Origin: Ovoidimarina sp038744785
Lineage (GTDB): Bacteria > Pseudomonadota > Alphaproteobacteria > Rhodobacterales > Rhodobacteraceae
Assembly: GCA_038744785.1 (NCBI GenBank)
Contig: JBCDLX010000007.1
Coordinates: 1 to 64,000 of the forward strand
DNA length: 64,000 nucleotides
Reading direction: 5' to 3'
Within the stretch, counting starts at the first letter, position 1; every line of letters starts with the position of its first letter. The translations under genes and the position numbers were made by a program. The notes beneath the pieces were generated by a model. That model did no database searches. It was not told the origin of the DNA and worked only from the letters and a program-made list of their open reading frames with translations. Positions 24,993 to 33,528 of the stretch are shown one piece after another.

Positions 24993-27046
24993 GTAAAGTG
25001 GTCGGCGTCGATGTGGGCGGCACGTTCACGGACGTCTTTGTTTTGGACGAAGGGCAGGGGACGGCCAAGGTCGTGAAGGTCCCGACTACGCGTCCGGATC
25101 AGTCGGCGGGCTTTTTGGATGGGCTCCGCGCCAAAGTGGACGACCTGTCAAGCGTTGGCGTTGTTGTCCACGGGACCACGGCTGGAACGAATGCGCTTCT
25201 TGAACGCAAGGGTGCGCGGATCGGTGTGATCACGACCGAAGGTCTGCGCGATGTTCTGGAGATGCGCCGCCGCGACAGACCACGAACATGGGGGCTTCGG
25301 GGCGACTTTCGTCCCTTGGTCCCACGGGACCGTCTGATCGAGGTCCCGGAACGGGTGCTGGCCGACGGAACAGTCCGGACGCCGGTAGACCTTGATGCGG
25401 TACGCGTGGCGGCAGAAACGCTTCTGCAAAAGGGCTGCACGGCTGTAGCGGTCCTTTTTGCCAACGCTTATGCCAACCCGGATAATGAGCGTCGTGCACT
25501 CGAAACGGTGCGGCAACTCTGGCCCAATCCGCATGTCAGCGGCTCGTCCGAGGTTTTGCCCGAGATCCGCGAATTTGAGCGGTTTTCGACAACGGCGCTG
25601 AACGCGTATCTCCAGCCCGAAGTGTCGGGTTATCTTGATCGTCTGGATGCGGCCCTGTCGGATGGCGGGTTTGCCGGAGAGTTTCTGATCGTCCAGTCCA
25701 ATGGCGGTGTGATGGGAACGGACACCGCCTGCCTTCGCCCGATCCGTACGGCGCTAAGCGGGCCGGCGGCAGGCGTAATTGCGGCAGGGCATATCGCAAA
25801 GACAGCTGGGTTCGCGAACGTCATCACGGGCGATATGGGCGGGACGAGTTTCGACGTCGCGCTGATCGCGGACGGACATTCTATGTTGTCCGCGCAGACC
25901 GCAATTGACTTTGGCATGGTTGTGCGGACGCCGATGATCGAGATTACGACGATTGGCGCGGGCGGTGGGTCGATTGCCTGGGTCGACAAGGGCGGGCTTT
26001 TGAACATCGGGCCGGAGAGCGCAGGATCGAACCCAGGCCCTGTGGCCTACGGACAGGGCAATGACAGGCCAACGGTGACCGATGCCAACGTCGTTCTGGC
26101 GCGCATTGATCCTGAAAGCCCGATCGGCGGCAAGCTTGCGCGGCTCGACGTCGACGCTGCGGCGCGGGCAATTGACGCCCATGTGGGCAAGAAACTCGAC
26201 CTTTCGACGACCGAGGCGGCAGAAGCCATTCTGACGGTTGCGAACTCTCGCATGGCGGGCGCAATCCGACTGGTCAGCATAGAGCGGGGGTTTGACCCGA
26301 ATCGGTTCGCCTTCATGCCGTTCGGCGGTGGCGGCGCCCTTCATACCGGGGCGATGCTGAAAGAGGTCGGGATCGGTCGGGCCATCGTTCCGCGCTACCC
26401 CGGCGTCACAAGTGCGATGGGCTGTGTGATTGCCGATATGCGGCAGGATCTCGTGCAGACGATCAACTCTCTGACCGCAACGCTTGATGCCGCCGCCTTG
26501 ACGTGGGTCATGCAGTCGCACGTTGATGATGGGATGGCGCTTTTGGATCAGGCGGCATCGCGCTTCGAAGGAAGCGATGTCGTTGTCGAGCTTGATATGG
26601 CCTATGTCGGTCAGACCCATACGGTCGCCGTGCCGTTGCCTGTGAAGGTGAACTCAGGTGCCGTGGCGCCGCCGACCATCGACGAGATCGAAAGGGCTTT
26701 CGATAGGGCGTATAAAGCGACCTACGGTCGGCTTTTGCAGAACGGCCAACGCCGGGTGATGAACCTGCGGACCGCCGTGATCGGTCGCCGTCCCAAGTTC
26801 GATCTGACAGCGCTCGCCCCCGAAGGCGGCAGTTTTGATGCAGCGCGGACCGGCACGCGACGGGTTCATTTTGGCGACACTTGGCATGAGACGGCGATTT
26901 TCGACCGCCTCAAACTGCCAATCGGTGCCGTGGTTCAGGGCCCGGCAATCCTGGTCCAACCGGACACAACGGTGCTGGTCGATCCGGGGCTCGTCGCCGA
27001 GGTCGATGTCTATGGCAATACCATCATCACACCTGAGGAGATCTAA
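24989..27046 (+). CDS. hyuA: Hydantoinase/oxoprolinase family protein, A subunit
   Basis: The 685-residue protein has the actin-like ATPase phosphate-binding motif VGVDVGGTFTDVFVLD at the N-terminus, VVHGTTAGTNALLERKGARIGVITTEGLRDVLEMRRRDRP, and a second phosphate loop GDMGGTSFDVALIADG. A C-terminal beta-rich hydantoinase A domain follows. It provides ATP-driven activation for HyuB. The ATG at 24989 overlaps the hyuB stop, and the open frame from 24785 is read-through of hyuB. The next gene starts one base after its stop. All nucleotide-binding motifs look intact. Confidence 0.92.
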   Translation: MSKVVGVDVGGTFTDVFVLDEGQGTAKVVKVPTTRPDQSAGFLDGLRAKVDDLSSVGVVVHGTTAGTNALLERKGARIGVITTEGLRDVLEMRRRDRPRTWGLRGDFRPLVPRDRLIEVPERVLADGTVRTPVDLDAVRVAAETLLQKGCTAVAVLFANAYANPDNERRALETVRQLWPNPHVSGSSEVLPEIREFERFSTTALNAYLQPEVSGYLDRLDAALSDGGFAGEFLIVQSNGGVMGTDTACLRPIRTALSGPAAGVIAAGHIAKTAGFANVITGDMGGTSFDVALIADGHSMLSAQTAIDFGMVVRTPMIEITTIGAGGGSIAWVDKGGLLNIGPESAGSNPGPVAYGQGNDRPTVTDANVVLARIDPESPIGGKLARLDVDAAARAIDAHVGKKLDLSTTEAAEAILTVANSRMAGAIRLVSIERGFDPNRFAFMPFGGGGALHTGAMLKEVGIGRAIVPRYPGVTSAMGCVIADMRQDLVQTINSLTATLDAAALTWVMQSHVDDGMALLDQAASRFEGSDVVVELDMAYVGQTHTVAVPLPVKVNSGAVAPPTIDEIERAFDRAYKATYGRLLQNGQRRVMNLRTAVIGRRPKFDLTALAPEGGSFDAARTGTRRVHFGDTWHETAIFDRLKLPIGAVVQGPAILVQPDTTVLVDPGLVAEVDVYGNTIITPEEI

Positions 27047-27047
27047 T

Positions 27048-27650
27048 TTGGACGATCTCGATCCGGCGCGCACGGCGCTTTTGACCATCGATCTTCAGAA
27101 CGATTTTCTGCATCCCGAGGGTGCGTACGGCAGGGCAGGGCAGACGTCGGAGGTGATTTCGCGGCTTCCCGACCGCATTCGCCCGCTCGCCGACAGGATG
27201 CGGGCGCAGGGCGGCACGTATATCAGCGCACAGTTCACGCTTGTCCCGGGGCCCGGGGGCGCGCCGCTGATTGCCCAGCACTTAAAGAAGCTGCGCCCCT
27301 TTCTGGGCAAAGGTGACTTCGCACCGGGAGCATTTGGGCACGCGCTCGTCGATCAGCTCGCCCCTGCAGATTACACCATCGAGAAAGTGGCCTATTCCGC
27401 GTTCTATCAGACACGGCTTGAGTATGTTCTGCGGGCGCTTCACATCGACACCCTGATCATTGGTGGTATCGTGACCAATGGCGGCGTCGCAAGCACGGTG
27501 CGGGACGCGCACTTGCGCAACCTTCATACCGTGCTTCTTTCCGACGGGTGCGCGGCCTTCAATTCCGAGGTCCACGACGCGACCCTGATCTCGCTTGGGT
27601 CGATCACGCCGATTGCCACCTGCGCCGAGATGCTGGAGGCGCTGTCATGA
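27048..27650 (+). CDS. Isochorismatase-family hydrolase lacking the catalytic cysteine
   Basis: This 200-residue isochorismatase-fold protein has the catalytic aspartate in LLTIDLQNDFL (about residue 15) and the lysine in YTIEKVAYSAFYQT. The nucleophilic cysteine of amidases in the family (TNVCVxxTxRDA) is replaced: the sequence reads IVTNGGVASTVRDA, and the codons GGC GGC are unambiguous. True isochorismatases such as PhzD and EntB also lack this cysteine, so the enzyme may cleave a vinyl ether or similar bond rather than an amide, or have a non-catalytic role. Translation starts at TTG 27048 with GAGGAG upstream. It overlaps the lyase gene by ATGA. Confidence 0.83.
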   Translation: MDDLDPARTALLTIDLQNDFLHPEGAYGRAGQTSEVISRLPDRIRPLADRMRAQGGTYISAQFTLVPGPGGAPLIAQHLKKLRPFLGKGDFAPGAFGHALVDQLAPADYTIEKVAYSAFYQTRLEYVLRALHIDTLIIGGIVTNGGVASTVRDAHLRNLHTVLLSDGCAAFNSEVHDATLISLGSITPIATCAEMLEALS

Positions 27651-28516
27651 TACTGAAAGCCCGACTGCGATCCGACGATATCCTTGTTACCCCTGGTGTT
27701 TATGATGCGCTGACGGCGGCTATTGCTGCGGAAGCCGGGTTCGAAGCACTCTATCTTTCCGGCGCTGCGGTGGCCTACACCCGGCTTGGTCGTCCCGATA
27801 TTGGTCTGACGTCTGTGACCGAGATGGCCGACACGATGACCCTTATTCGCGACCGCGTGGATATCCCGGTGATCATCGACGCCGATACCGGATTTGGAAA
27901 CGCGTTGAATGCGCAACGGACCATGCGACTTTACGAGCGTGCGGGCGCGTCCGCCCTTCAGATCGAAGACCAGACCTTTCCCAAGCGCTGCGGACACCTG
28001 TCGGACAAGTCGCTTATCGCGGCCTCAGAGATGGCGGGCAAGATCGCGGCGATGGCGGATGCGCGCAAAAGCGAGGAAACGCTGATTCTTGCGCGGACAG
28101 ATGCCATTGGCGTCGAAGGCTTCGCGCCGGCGATGGATCGGGCCGAGACCTATGTCGACGCCGGTGCAGATGTGCTTTTCATCGAAGCCCCCCAAACGAC
28201 GCAACAGATGTCGCAGATCGCGGCGCGGTTCCGGGGGCGCGTGCCACTGCTGATCAATATGGTCGAAGGCGGGGCGACGCCGATCAAGGCAGCGGCTGAC
28301 CTTGAGGCGCTAGGCTTTTCCATTGTCATATTCCCTGGCGGGATTGTCCGAGCCTTGGCCAGGTCGGCAGGCGACTACTATGACAGCCTGCGCGCCAATG
28401 GCAGCAACCGGCCCTTCGCGGACCGGATGTTTGATTTCGATGGTCTGAACAGACTGCTCGGAACGGACGACATGCTGGCGCAGGGCCGACGCTATGGGGA
28501 AGGTCCGCCAAAGTGA
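27647..28516 (+). CDS. Isocitrate lyase/PEP-mutase superfamily lyase (methylisocitrate / 2,3-dimethylmalate lyase-like)
   Basis: The 289-residue TIM barrel has metal and substrate motifs IPVIIDADTGFGNALN and QIEDQTFPKRCGHL. The KRCGH cysteine marks it as a C-C lyase rather than a PEP mutase. It resembles PrpB and 2,3-dimethylmalate lyase, which split 2-methylisocitrate or dimethylmalate into pyruvate (or succinate) plus a carboxylic acid. Together with the LeuCD-like hydratase this suggests hydration of a substituted maleate followed by cleavage. ATG 27647 overlaps the previous stop, and the flavoprotein gene overlaps its end by GTGA. No prpC or prpD is nearby, which argues against a standard methylcitrate cycle. 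Confidence 0.88.
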   Translation: MILKARLRSDDILVTPGVYDALTAAIAAEAGFEALYLSGAAVAYTRLGRPDIGLTSVTEMADTMTLIRDRVDIPVIIDADTGFGNALNAQRTMRLYERAGASALQIEDQTFPKRCGHLSDKSLIAASEMAGKIAAMADARKSEETLILARTDAIGVEGFAPAMDRAETYVDAGADVLFIEAPQTTQQMSQIAARFRGRVPLLINMVEGGATPIKAAADLEALGFSIVIFPGGIVRALARSAGDYYDSLRANGSNRPFADRMFDFDGLNRLLGTDDMLAQGRRYGEGPPK

Positions 28517-29898
28517 CCGGCGCTGTCGCCGCAACGCCGGTCGATGGGTTCGATGTTTCGGTCCCGATCGTAGTGATCGGCGCGGGCGCCGCTGGGCTTG
28601 TCGCAGCGCTTGCGGCGCAGAGTTCAGGCAGTGAAGTCCTGGTGGTTGAGGCGGATGCCCAGCCGTCGGGGTCCACAGCGCTTTCGGCCGGGCTGATCCC
28701 GGCGGCGGGAACACGGCTGCAAGCGGCCGAAGGGATCGAAGACACGCCGGATCTTTTTGCGCGGGATATTCAGTCCAAAGCTCACGGCGAAAATGACCCT
28801 GCACTAGTGCAGCGCCTCGTTGAAGCAATTCCAGGAACCCTTGACTGGCTGGCTACGCGCCACGGCCTTCCTTTCTCTGTTGTGACGGATTTCGACTATC
28901 CAGGTCATTCTCGGAGGCGGATGCATGGATTGCCGACCCGGTCCGGACGCGACTTGATCGACGGGTTGCGGGCGGCTGCGGGGGCTTGCGAAATCGACAT
29001 TGTGTGCGACCGTCGTGCTGTGACCGTTTTTTCGGAAGACAAGCGGATTACCGGCGTCGAGGTTCTGGGCCCAAGCGGGCGCGAGCGCATCGAATGCGGG
29101 GCACTTGTCCTTGCCTGCAACGGGTTTGGCGGAAACCGGGCGATGGTGGAGGAATATATGCCCCAGATCGTGGATGCGGTTTGGTTTGGGCATGACGGGA
29201 ATAGAGGCGATGCCATCGTCTGGGGGAACGCCATCGGGGCCGACACCCGACATCTTGGCGCTTACCAAGGGCACGGAAATGTCGCTTATCCGCACGGCAT
29301 TTTGATCACCTGGGCCACCATCACCGAGGGCGGCGTTCAGGTAAACGCCAACGGCCGCAGGTTCTGGGACGAAAGCCAGGGATACTCTGAGGCCGCGCGA
29401 GCCGTTCTTGCGCAACCGGGCGGCGTTGCCTGGACGATTTTTGATGCGCGTATCGCTGGGGTGGCGCGGCAATTTCAGGACTTTAAGGACGCCGAGGCCG
29501 CAGGGGCAATCCGCAGCGCCGATAGTGTGTCGCGGCTGGCGCGGGTCTGCGGCCTGCCCGAAGAGACACTGGCTGAAACCTTCGATTCGATCCCATGGGA
29601 CGGATCGGACGCGTTTGGGCGCGCGTTTGGACCGAGACCCATAACGCCACCATTTCATGCGGTCAAAGTGACGGGCGCCCTATTTCATACGCAAGGTGGT
29701 CTTTGTATTGACCGGGACGCACGGGTTCGGCTGGCCGGCGGTGGTGTCTTGCCAAACCTTTATGCCGCAGGCGGCGCTGCGGTCGGTGTCTCTGGAAGTG
29801 GCGATAGCGGATATCTTTCCGGCAACGGCTTGCTGTCCGCGGTTGCGCTGGGTGCCATCGCAGGCAAAGCGGCCGCCAAAACGGTGGCCGCACTCTGA
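28513..29898 (+). CDS. FAD-dependent dehydrogenase, fumarate reductase/tricarballylate dehydrogenase family
   Basis: The 461-residue flavoprotein has the FAD dinucleotide-binding motif VVIGAGAAGLVAALAA at about residue 19, a GSTALSAGLIP segment and the second FAD motif LYAAGGAAVGVSGSGDSGYLSGNGLLSAVALG at the C-terminus. Members (fumarate reductase FrdA/SdhA-like, TcuA, 3-ketosteroid dehydrogenase) introduce or reduce C=C bonds next to carboxyl or keto groups. In this operon it could convert a substituted succinate to the maleate/fumarate analogue used by the LeuCD-like hydratase. The start is GTG 28513, overlapping the lyase stop. It lacks a haem domain and an export signal, so it is probably cytoplasmic. 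Confidence 0.87.
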   Translation: MTGAVAATPVDGFDVSVPIVVIGAGAAGLVAALAAQSSGSEVLVVEADAQPSGSTALSAGLIPAAGTRLQAAEGIEDTPDLFARDIQSKAHGENDPALVQRLVEAIPGTLDWLATRHGLPFSVVTDFDYPGHSRRRMHGLPTRSGRDLIDGLRAAAGACEIDIVCDRRAVTVFSEDKRITGVEVLGPSGRERIECGALVLACNGFGGNRAMVEEYMPQIVDAVWFGHDGNRGDAIVWGNAIGADTRHLGAYQGHGNVAYPHGILITWATITEGGVQVNANGRRFWDESQGYSEAARAVLAQPGGVAWTIFDARIAGVARQFQDFKDAEAAGAIRSADSVSRLARVCGLPEETLAETFDSIPWDGSDAFGRAFGPRPITPPFHAVKVTGALFHTQGGLCIDRDARVRLAGGGVLPNLYAAGGAAVGVSGSGDSGYLSGNGLLSAVALGAIAGKAAAKTVAAL

Positions 29899-29931
29899 GG
29901 TACCCGTGCGCCCGAGATCGCCCTAAAGGTG

Positions 29932-31131
29932 CTAGGTTTCAATCAGGTACTTTTCCGACAATGGCAGGCTTGTCGCCCCAAGGGCACGTGCATCGGGACC
30001 GACGTTGCCCGCTTCGATCCTGGGGCGTTCTAACCCGGTGGTGTTAATTTGGGCAAGACTGCTCTTGGTTCTGTCGATCAACTGTTGCCTGACAGGTTCT
30101 GGCAGCCATCCATCGATTTTGATGCACTCGAAGTCGATGATGCTGCAAGCTGTGACAATTGCATGGGCAATTCCAAGGGCCGCCTTGTCGATCCATGCCT
30201 GCGTAAGGTCATCGGGTATACGCCACCCATCTGCGGTTTCCCACATCGAGCTGGCATCAAAGCCCGCCCCGTTGACCGACCGCTCGAGGAGGTAGAGGCT
30301 TGCAACGTCAATCAACGGCCGCACGGCGCCGTCACTGTCTGGCACGGGCAAGGGGCCAAGCGCGCCCGCGTTTCCATGGCCGGAAAATATTCCGCCGTTC
30401 AGGACCACCCCGCCGCCGATAAAGTATCCGACATAGAAGTACAGAAAATCGCGCGGGCCGCCTGACGGGCCGAAGACAAGCTCGGCCCCGCACGCCGCAG
30501 TCCCGTCATTCTGCATGAAGACCGGCATGTGCAGCGATGCGGCGAGGTCTGCCTGGAGATTCGTCGTGCGCCAAGCGTCCATCTCCTCCTGCGGAACCCC
30601 GAGCGTCTGCGCCCAGTTCCACAGATAGAATGGCATCGCGATGCCCAATCCCGCGATTCTGTCGCGCTTCTGTTGCGGTAGGCGGCCAACCAATGCGCCG
30701 AGACTTTCGTCTGCGAAGCGCAGCGTCTGGTCGGGCGTCGGGTATGGATAGGTTTTGCCAGCGCGTCCAAGGATGTTTCCAAGGAAATCGCCAAGCACAA
30801 GATCCATGCTGCGGCGGCCAACCTTCAGCCCAAGAAAGTATGCGCCATCCGCATTCAGCCGCATCGGTACGGACGGCTGCCCGACTTTTCCGCGAATAGG
30901 TTCCCCCCGCAGAAGAAGACCTTCGTCTTCCAGCCGCCGCATAATCACTGAAACCGTCTGTGCCGAAAGGCCCGTGATCCGCGCGATCTCGGATTTTGAC
31001 AAGGCACGATGTTCGCGCACGAGCGTCAGCACCAGCCGCTCGTTGTGCATGCGCATGCCGCTTTGGTTTGATCCACGGACCCCCGGATCCCGCGGACCAG
31101 CAACATCACTTTCGGCCACATGATCGCTCAT
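29932..31131 (-). CDS. ROK-family transcriptional regulator (FrcR-like)
   Basis: The 399-residue protein has an N-terminal winged helix (LVLTLVREHRALSKSEIARITGLSAQTVSVIMRRLEDEGLL) and a ROK sugar-kinase-like domain with GLGIAMPF, FMQNDGTAACGAELVFG and IGGGVVLNGGIFSGHGNAGALG. The CxCGxxGCxE zinc motif of ROK kinases is absent, consistent with a regulator. It diverges from frcBCA, and the gap contains a 36-bp near-palindrome. In Sinorhizobium a ROK gene (frcR) also precedes frcBCA, so it probably regulates fructose-type sugar uptake. The start ATG 31131 has GGGAGGAG six bases upstream, better than the frame's earlier start at 31152. Confidence 0.9.
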   Translation of the reverse strand: MSDHVAESDVAGPRDPGVRGSNQSGMRMHNERLVLTLVREHRALSKSEIARITGLSAQTVSVIMRRLEDEGLLLRGEPIRGKVGQPSVPMRLNADGAYFLGLKVGRRSMDLVLGDFLGNILGRAGKTYPYPTPDQTLRFADESLGALVGRLPQQKRDRIAGLGIAMPFYLWNWAQTLGVPQEEMDAWRTTNLQADLAASLHMPVFMQNDGTAACGAELVFGPSGGPRDFLYFYVGYFIGGGVVLNGGIFSGHGNAGALGPLPVPDSDGAVRPLIDVASLYLLERSVNGAGFDASSMWETADGWRIPDDLTQAWIDKAALGIAHAIVTACSIIDFECIKIDGWLPEPVRQQLIDRTKSSLAQINTTGLERPRIEAGNVGPDARALGATSLPLSEKYLIET

Positions 31132-31174
31132 GCGAACTCCTCCCAATGCCAAGAGTGATAGAGCGTCGCGTGCG

Positions 31175-31210
31175 TGTCAATAATAAATCATAGTGATTTA
31201 TTTATTGACA
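31175..31210. promoter_or_regulatory. 36-bp near-perfect palindrome between ROK regulator and frcB (operator with two -35-like ends)
   Basis: The left arm at 31175-31190 (TGTCAATAATAAATCA) and right arm at 31194-31210 are reverse complements except for one extra T in the right arm, around a TAG centre. The core TAAATCA-TAG-TGATTTA is exact. Both outer ends read TTGACA outward (31205-31210 on plus, 31180-31175 on minus), matching a -35 element, so one dyad may serve as operator for both divergent promoters. Confidence 0.8.
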
Positions 31211-31309
31211 GTCTCTCCGAATCTTGTGATCGTCTTGTCTGAAGATGCGAGCTCGGCAGGCTCGTGCTTCCGTGGCCTGGACGGGCCGGAGACACTGGGA
31301 GGAAAACAA

Positions 31310-32326
31310 GTGAAATTTACAAACCTGATTGGCGCATCTGCGCTTGCGATGACAGCAATGGCGGGATCGGCGTTTGCGGACACAACCGTGTGCCTTATCA
31401 CCAAGACCGACACGAACCCTTTCTTCGTCAAGATGAAGGAAGGCGCCACTGCGAAAGCCGAAGAGCTTGGCATGACGCTGAAGGCCTTTGCCGGGAAGGT
31501 CGATGGGGACCACGAAACGCAGGTGCAAGCCATTGAAACCTGCATATTGGATGGCGCGAAGGGGATTCTGATCGCGGCATCTGACACGTCGTCGATCGTT
31601 CCGGCCGTTCAGCAGGCGCGCGACGCTGGCCTTCTTGTGATCGCACTTGATACGCCGCTTTCGCCAATCGACTCGGCTGATGCGACGTTTGCGACCGATA
31701 ACTTTCTTGCCGGTCTTTTGATTGGGCAGTGGGCCAAGGCCGCAATGGGCGACGGCGCGGATGATGCAGTGATCGCAACCCTGGATCTGAATGTCAGCCA
31801 GCCGACGGTAGACGTGCTGCGCAACCAGGGCTTCCTGCAAGGCTTTGGAATTGATCTGGCCGATCCCAACGTCATCGGCGATGAAGATGATCCGCGCCTC
31901 GTTGGCAGCGATGTGACTGACGGCAATGAAGAAGGCGGTCGGCGCGCCATGGAAAACCTTCTTGCCAAGAATCCTATGATCAACGTTGTTCACACGATCA
32001 ACGAGCCGGCCGCTGCTGGTGCATACGAGGCGCTGAAAGCGATCGGTCGGGAAAACGACGTTCTGATCGTTTCGGTCGACGGGGGGTGCCCGGGCGTCCA
32101 GAACGTGGCCGATGGCGTGATCGGGGCCACCTCACAGCAGTATCCGCTGTTGATGGCGTCGTTGGGCGTCGAGGCCGTGAAGACGTGGGCAGACTCTGGC
32201 GAGAAGCCCGCGAACACTCCGGGCAAAGACTTCTTTGACACAGGTGTCGCATTGGTAACCGACAAGGCTGCTGATGGCGTCGAGTCGATTTCGGTCAAAG
32301 AAGGCATGGATCTCTGCTGGGGCTGA
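31310..32326 (+). CDS. frcB: Fructose-type sugar ABC transporter substrate-binding protein
   Basis: The 338-residue periplasmic protein has a signal peptide (MKFTNLIGASALAMTAMAGSAFAD). Its mature sequence matches my memory of rhizobial FrcB almost block by block: CLITKTDTNPFFVKMKEGA, ILIAASDTSSIVP, LVIALDTPL, GDEDDPRLVG, NVVHTINEPAAAGAYEALK and VSVDGGCPGV. FrcB binds fructose, mannose and ribose. Translation starts at GTG 31310 behind GGGAGG; the open frame from 31193 begins inside the operator. It is the first gene of frcBCA. Confidence 0.93.
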   Translation: MKFTNLIGASALAMTAMAGSAFADTTVCLITKTDTNPFFVKMKEGATAKAEELGMTLKAFAGKVDGDHETQVQAIETCILDGAKGILIAASDTSSIVPAVQQARDAGLLVIALDTPLSPIDSADATFATDNFLAGLLIGQWAKAAMGDGADDAVIATLDLNVSQPTVDVLRNQGFLQGFGIDLADPNVIGDEDDPRLVGSDVTDGNEEGGRRAMENLLAKNPMINVVHTINEPAAAGAYEALKAIGRENDVLIVSVDGGCPGVQNVADGVIGATSQQYPLLMASLGVEAVKTWADSGEKPANTPGKDFFDTGVALVTDKAADGVESISVKEGMDLCWG

Positions 32327-32339
32327 CCCGGCCAACGAC

Positions 32340-32393
32340 CCGGAGGGCGCATGCCGCCCTTCGGTACTTGAAGTAGCGACAACGCGGTTGTCG
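32340..32393 (+). promoter_or_regulatory. Two consecutive stem-loops between frcB and frcC
   Basis: Bases 32340-32349 pair with 32355-32364 (10 bp, one G-U, 5-base loop). Bases 32377-32383 pair with 32387-32393 (7 bp, 3-base loop). Both lie in the 128-bp gap after the binding-protein gene, with no T-run. They resemble the structures after the other two binding-protein genes and probably raise frcB mRNA stability relative to frcCA. Confidence 0.65.
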
Positions 32394-32454
32394 TCTGCCA
32401 CACTCCAAGTCCAGAGCAAGACGAGGATTATCCCGCTGGGAGGGAGGGTACGCC

Positions 32455-33528
32455 ATGTCCACGCCAAGCACAGAACCCGACGATTTTGAGGCCGCAGCCC
32501 AATCCGCACCAGAGCAGGTCGCGGATTTCGAAGACCACAAAACGGGCCTCGTCGCGCGTATTCAGCACTTGTTGCACGTGAACCCGTCGCTGGTTCCACT
32601 GATCGTCCTGGTTGCGGCCATTGTCATCTTTGGTCTTCTTCTGGGGTCCCGCTTCTTTTCGCCGTTCGCGCTGACGCTGATCCTTCAGCAGGTTCAAATC
32701 GTGGGTATCGTCGCGGCGGCTCAAAGCCTGGTCATTCTTACAGCCGGCATCGACCTTAGCGTTGGTGCGATTATGGTTATGTCGTCCGTTGTGATGGGCC
32801 AGTTCACATTCCGCTACGGTCTGCCGCCGACGGTCGCGATCGTCTGTGGACTTACCGTTGGCACGCTCATCGGCGCGCTCAATGGATGGCTCGTAAGCCG
32901 GGTGAAACTGCCACCGTTCATCGTCACGTTGGGCATGTGGCAGATCGTTCTGGCCACCAACTTTCTCTACTCAGCGAATGAGACAATTCGGTCTCAGGAC
33001 ATCGAGGCGAACGCCCCGATCCTTCAGCTGTTTGGGACAAAGTTCAGCGTCGGGGGAGCGGTTTTCACTGTCGGTGTCATCTTTATGCTCGTCCTGATAT
33101 TCGGTCTGGCTTATGCGCTGCGACACACTGCATGGGGTCGTCACGTCTATGCCGTGGGCGATGATCCCGAAGCGGCCGAGCTCTCGGGCGTCAATGTGCA
33201 CAGAACCCTGATGTCGGTTTACATGCTGTCGGGCCTGATCTGCGCCTTCGCCGGTTGGGCGCTGATCGGACGGATAGGTTCTGTCTCGCCCACATCGGGG
33301 CAGCTTGCCAACATTGAAAGCATCACCGCTGTCGTGATCGGGGGCATCTCGCTTTTTGGTGGGCGTGGGTCGATCCTTGGAAGCTTATTCGGCGCACTGA
33401 TCGTCGGTGTGTTTACACTTGGGCTGCGTCTCCTTGGGGCAGATGCCCAGTGGACGTTCCTGCTGATCGGTATTCTCATCATCGCCGCCGTCGCGGTCGA
33501 TCAGTGGATTAGGAAGGTGTCGGGCTGA
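32455..33528 (+). CDS. frcC: Fructose-type sugar ABC transporter permease
   Basis: This 357-residue RbsC-like inner-membrane protein has roughly eight to ten hydrophobic helices after a charged 45-residue cytoplasmic leader. Family segments include AAQSLVILTAGIDLSVGAIMVMSSVV, GWLVSRVKLPPFIVTLGMWQI and GDDPEAAELSGVNVHRTLMSVYM. GGGAGGG precedes the ATG. It is coupled to frcA by a one-base overlap (TGATG). Confidence 0.93.
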   Translation: MSTPSTEPDDFEAAAQSAPEQVADFEDHKTGLVARIQHLLHVNPSLVPLIVLVAAIVIFGLLLGSRFFSPFALTLILQQVQIVGIVAAAQSLVILTAGIDLSVGAIMVMSSVVMGQFTFRYGLPPTVAIVCGLTVGTLIGALNGWLVSRVKLPPFIVTLGMWQIVLATNFLYSANETIRSQDIEANAPILQLFGTKFSVGGAVFTVGVIFMLVLIFGLAYALRHTAWGRHVYAVGDDPEAAELSGVNVHRTLMSVYMLSGLICAFAGWALIGRIGSVSPTSGQLANIESITAVVIGGISLFGGRGSILGSLFGALIVGVFTLGLRLLGADAQWTFLLIGILIIAAVAVDQWIRKVSG

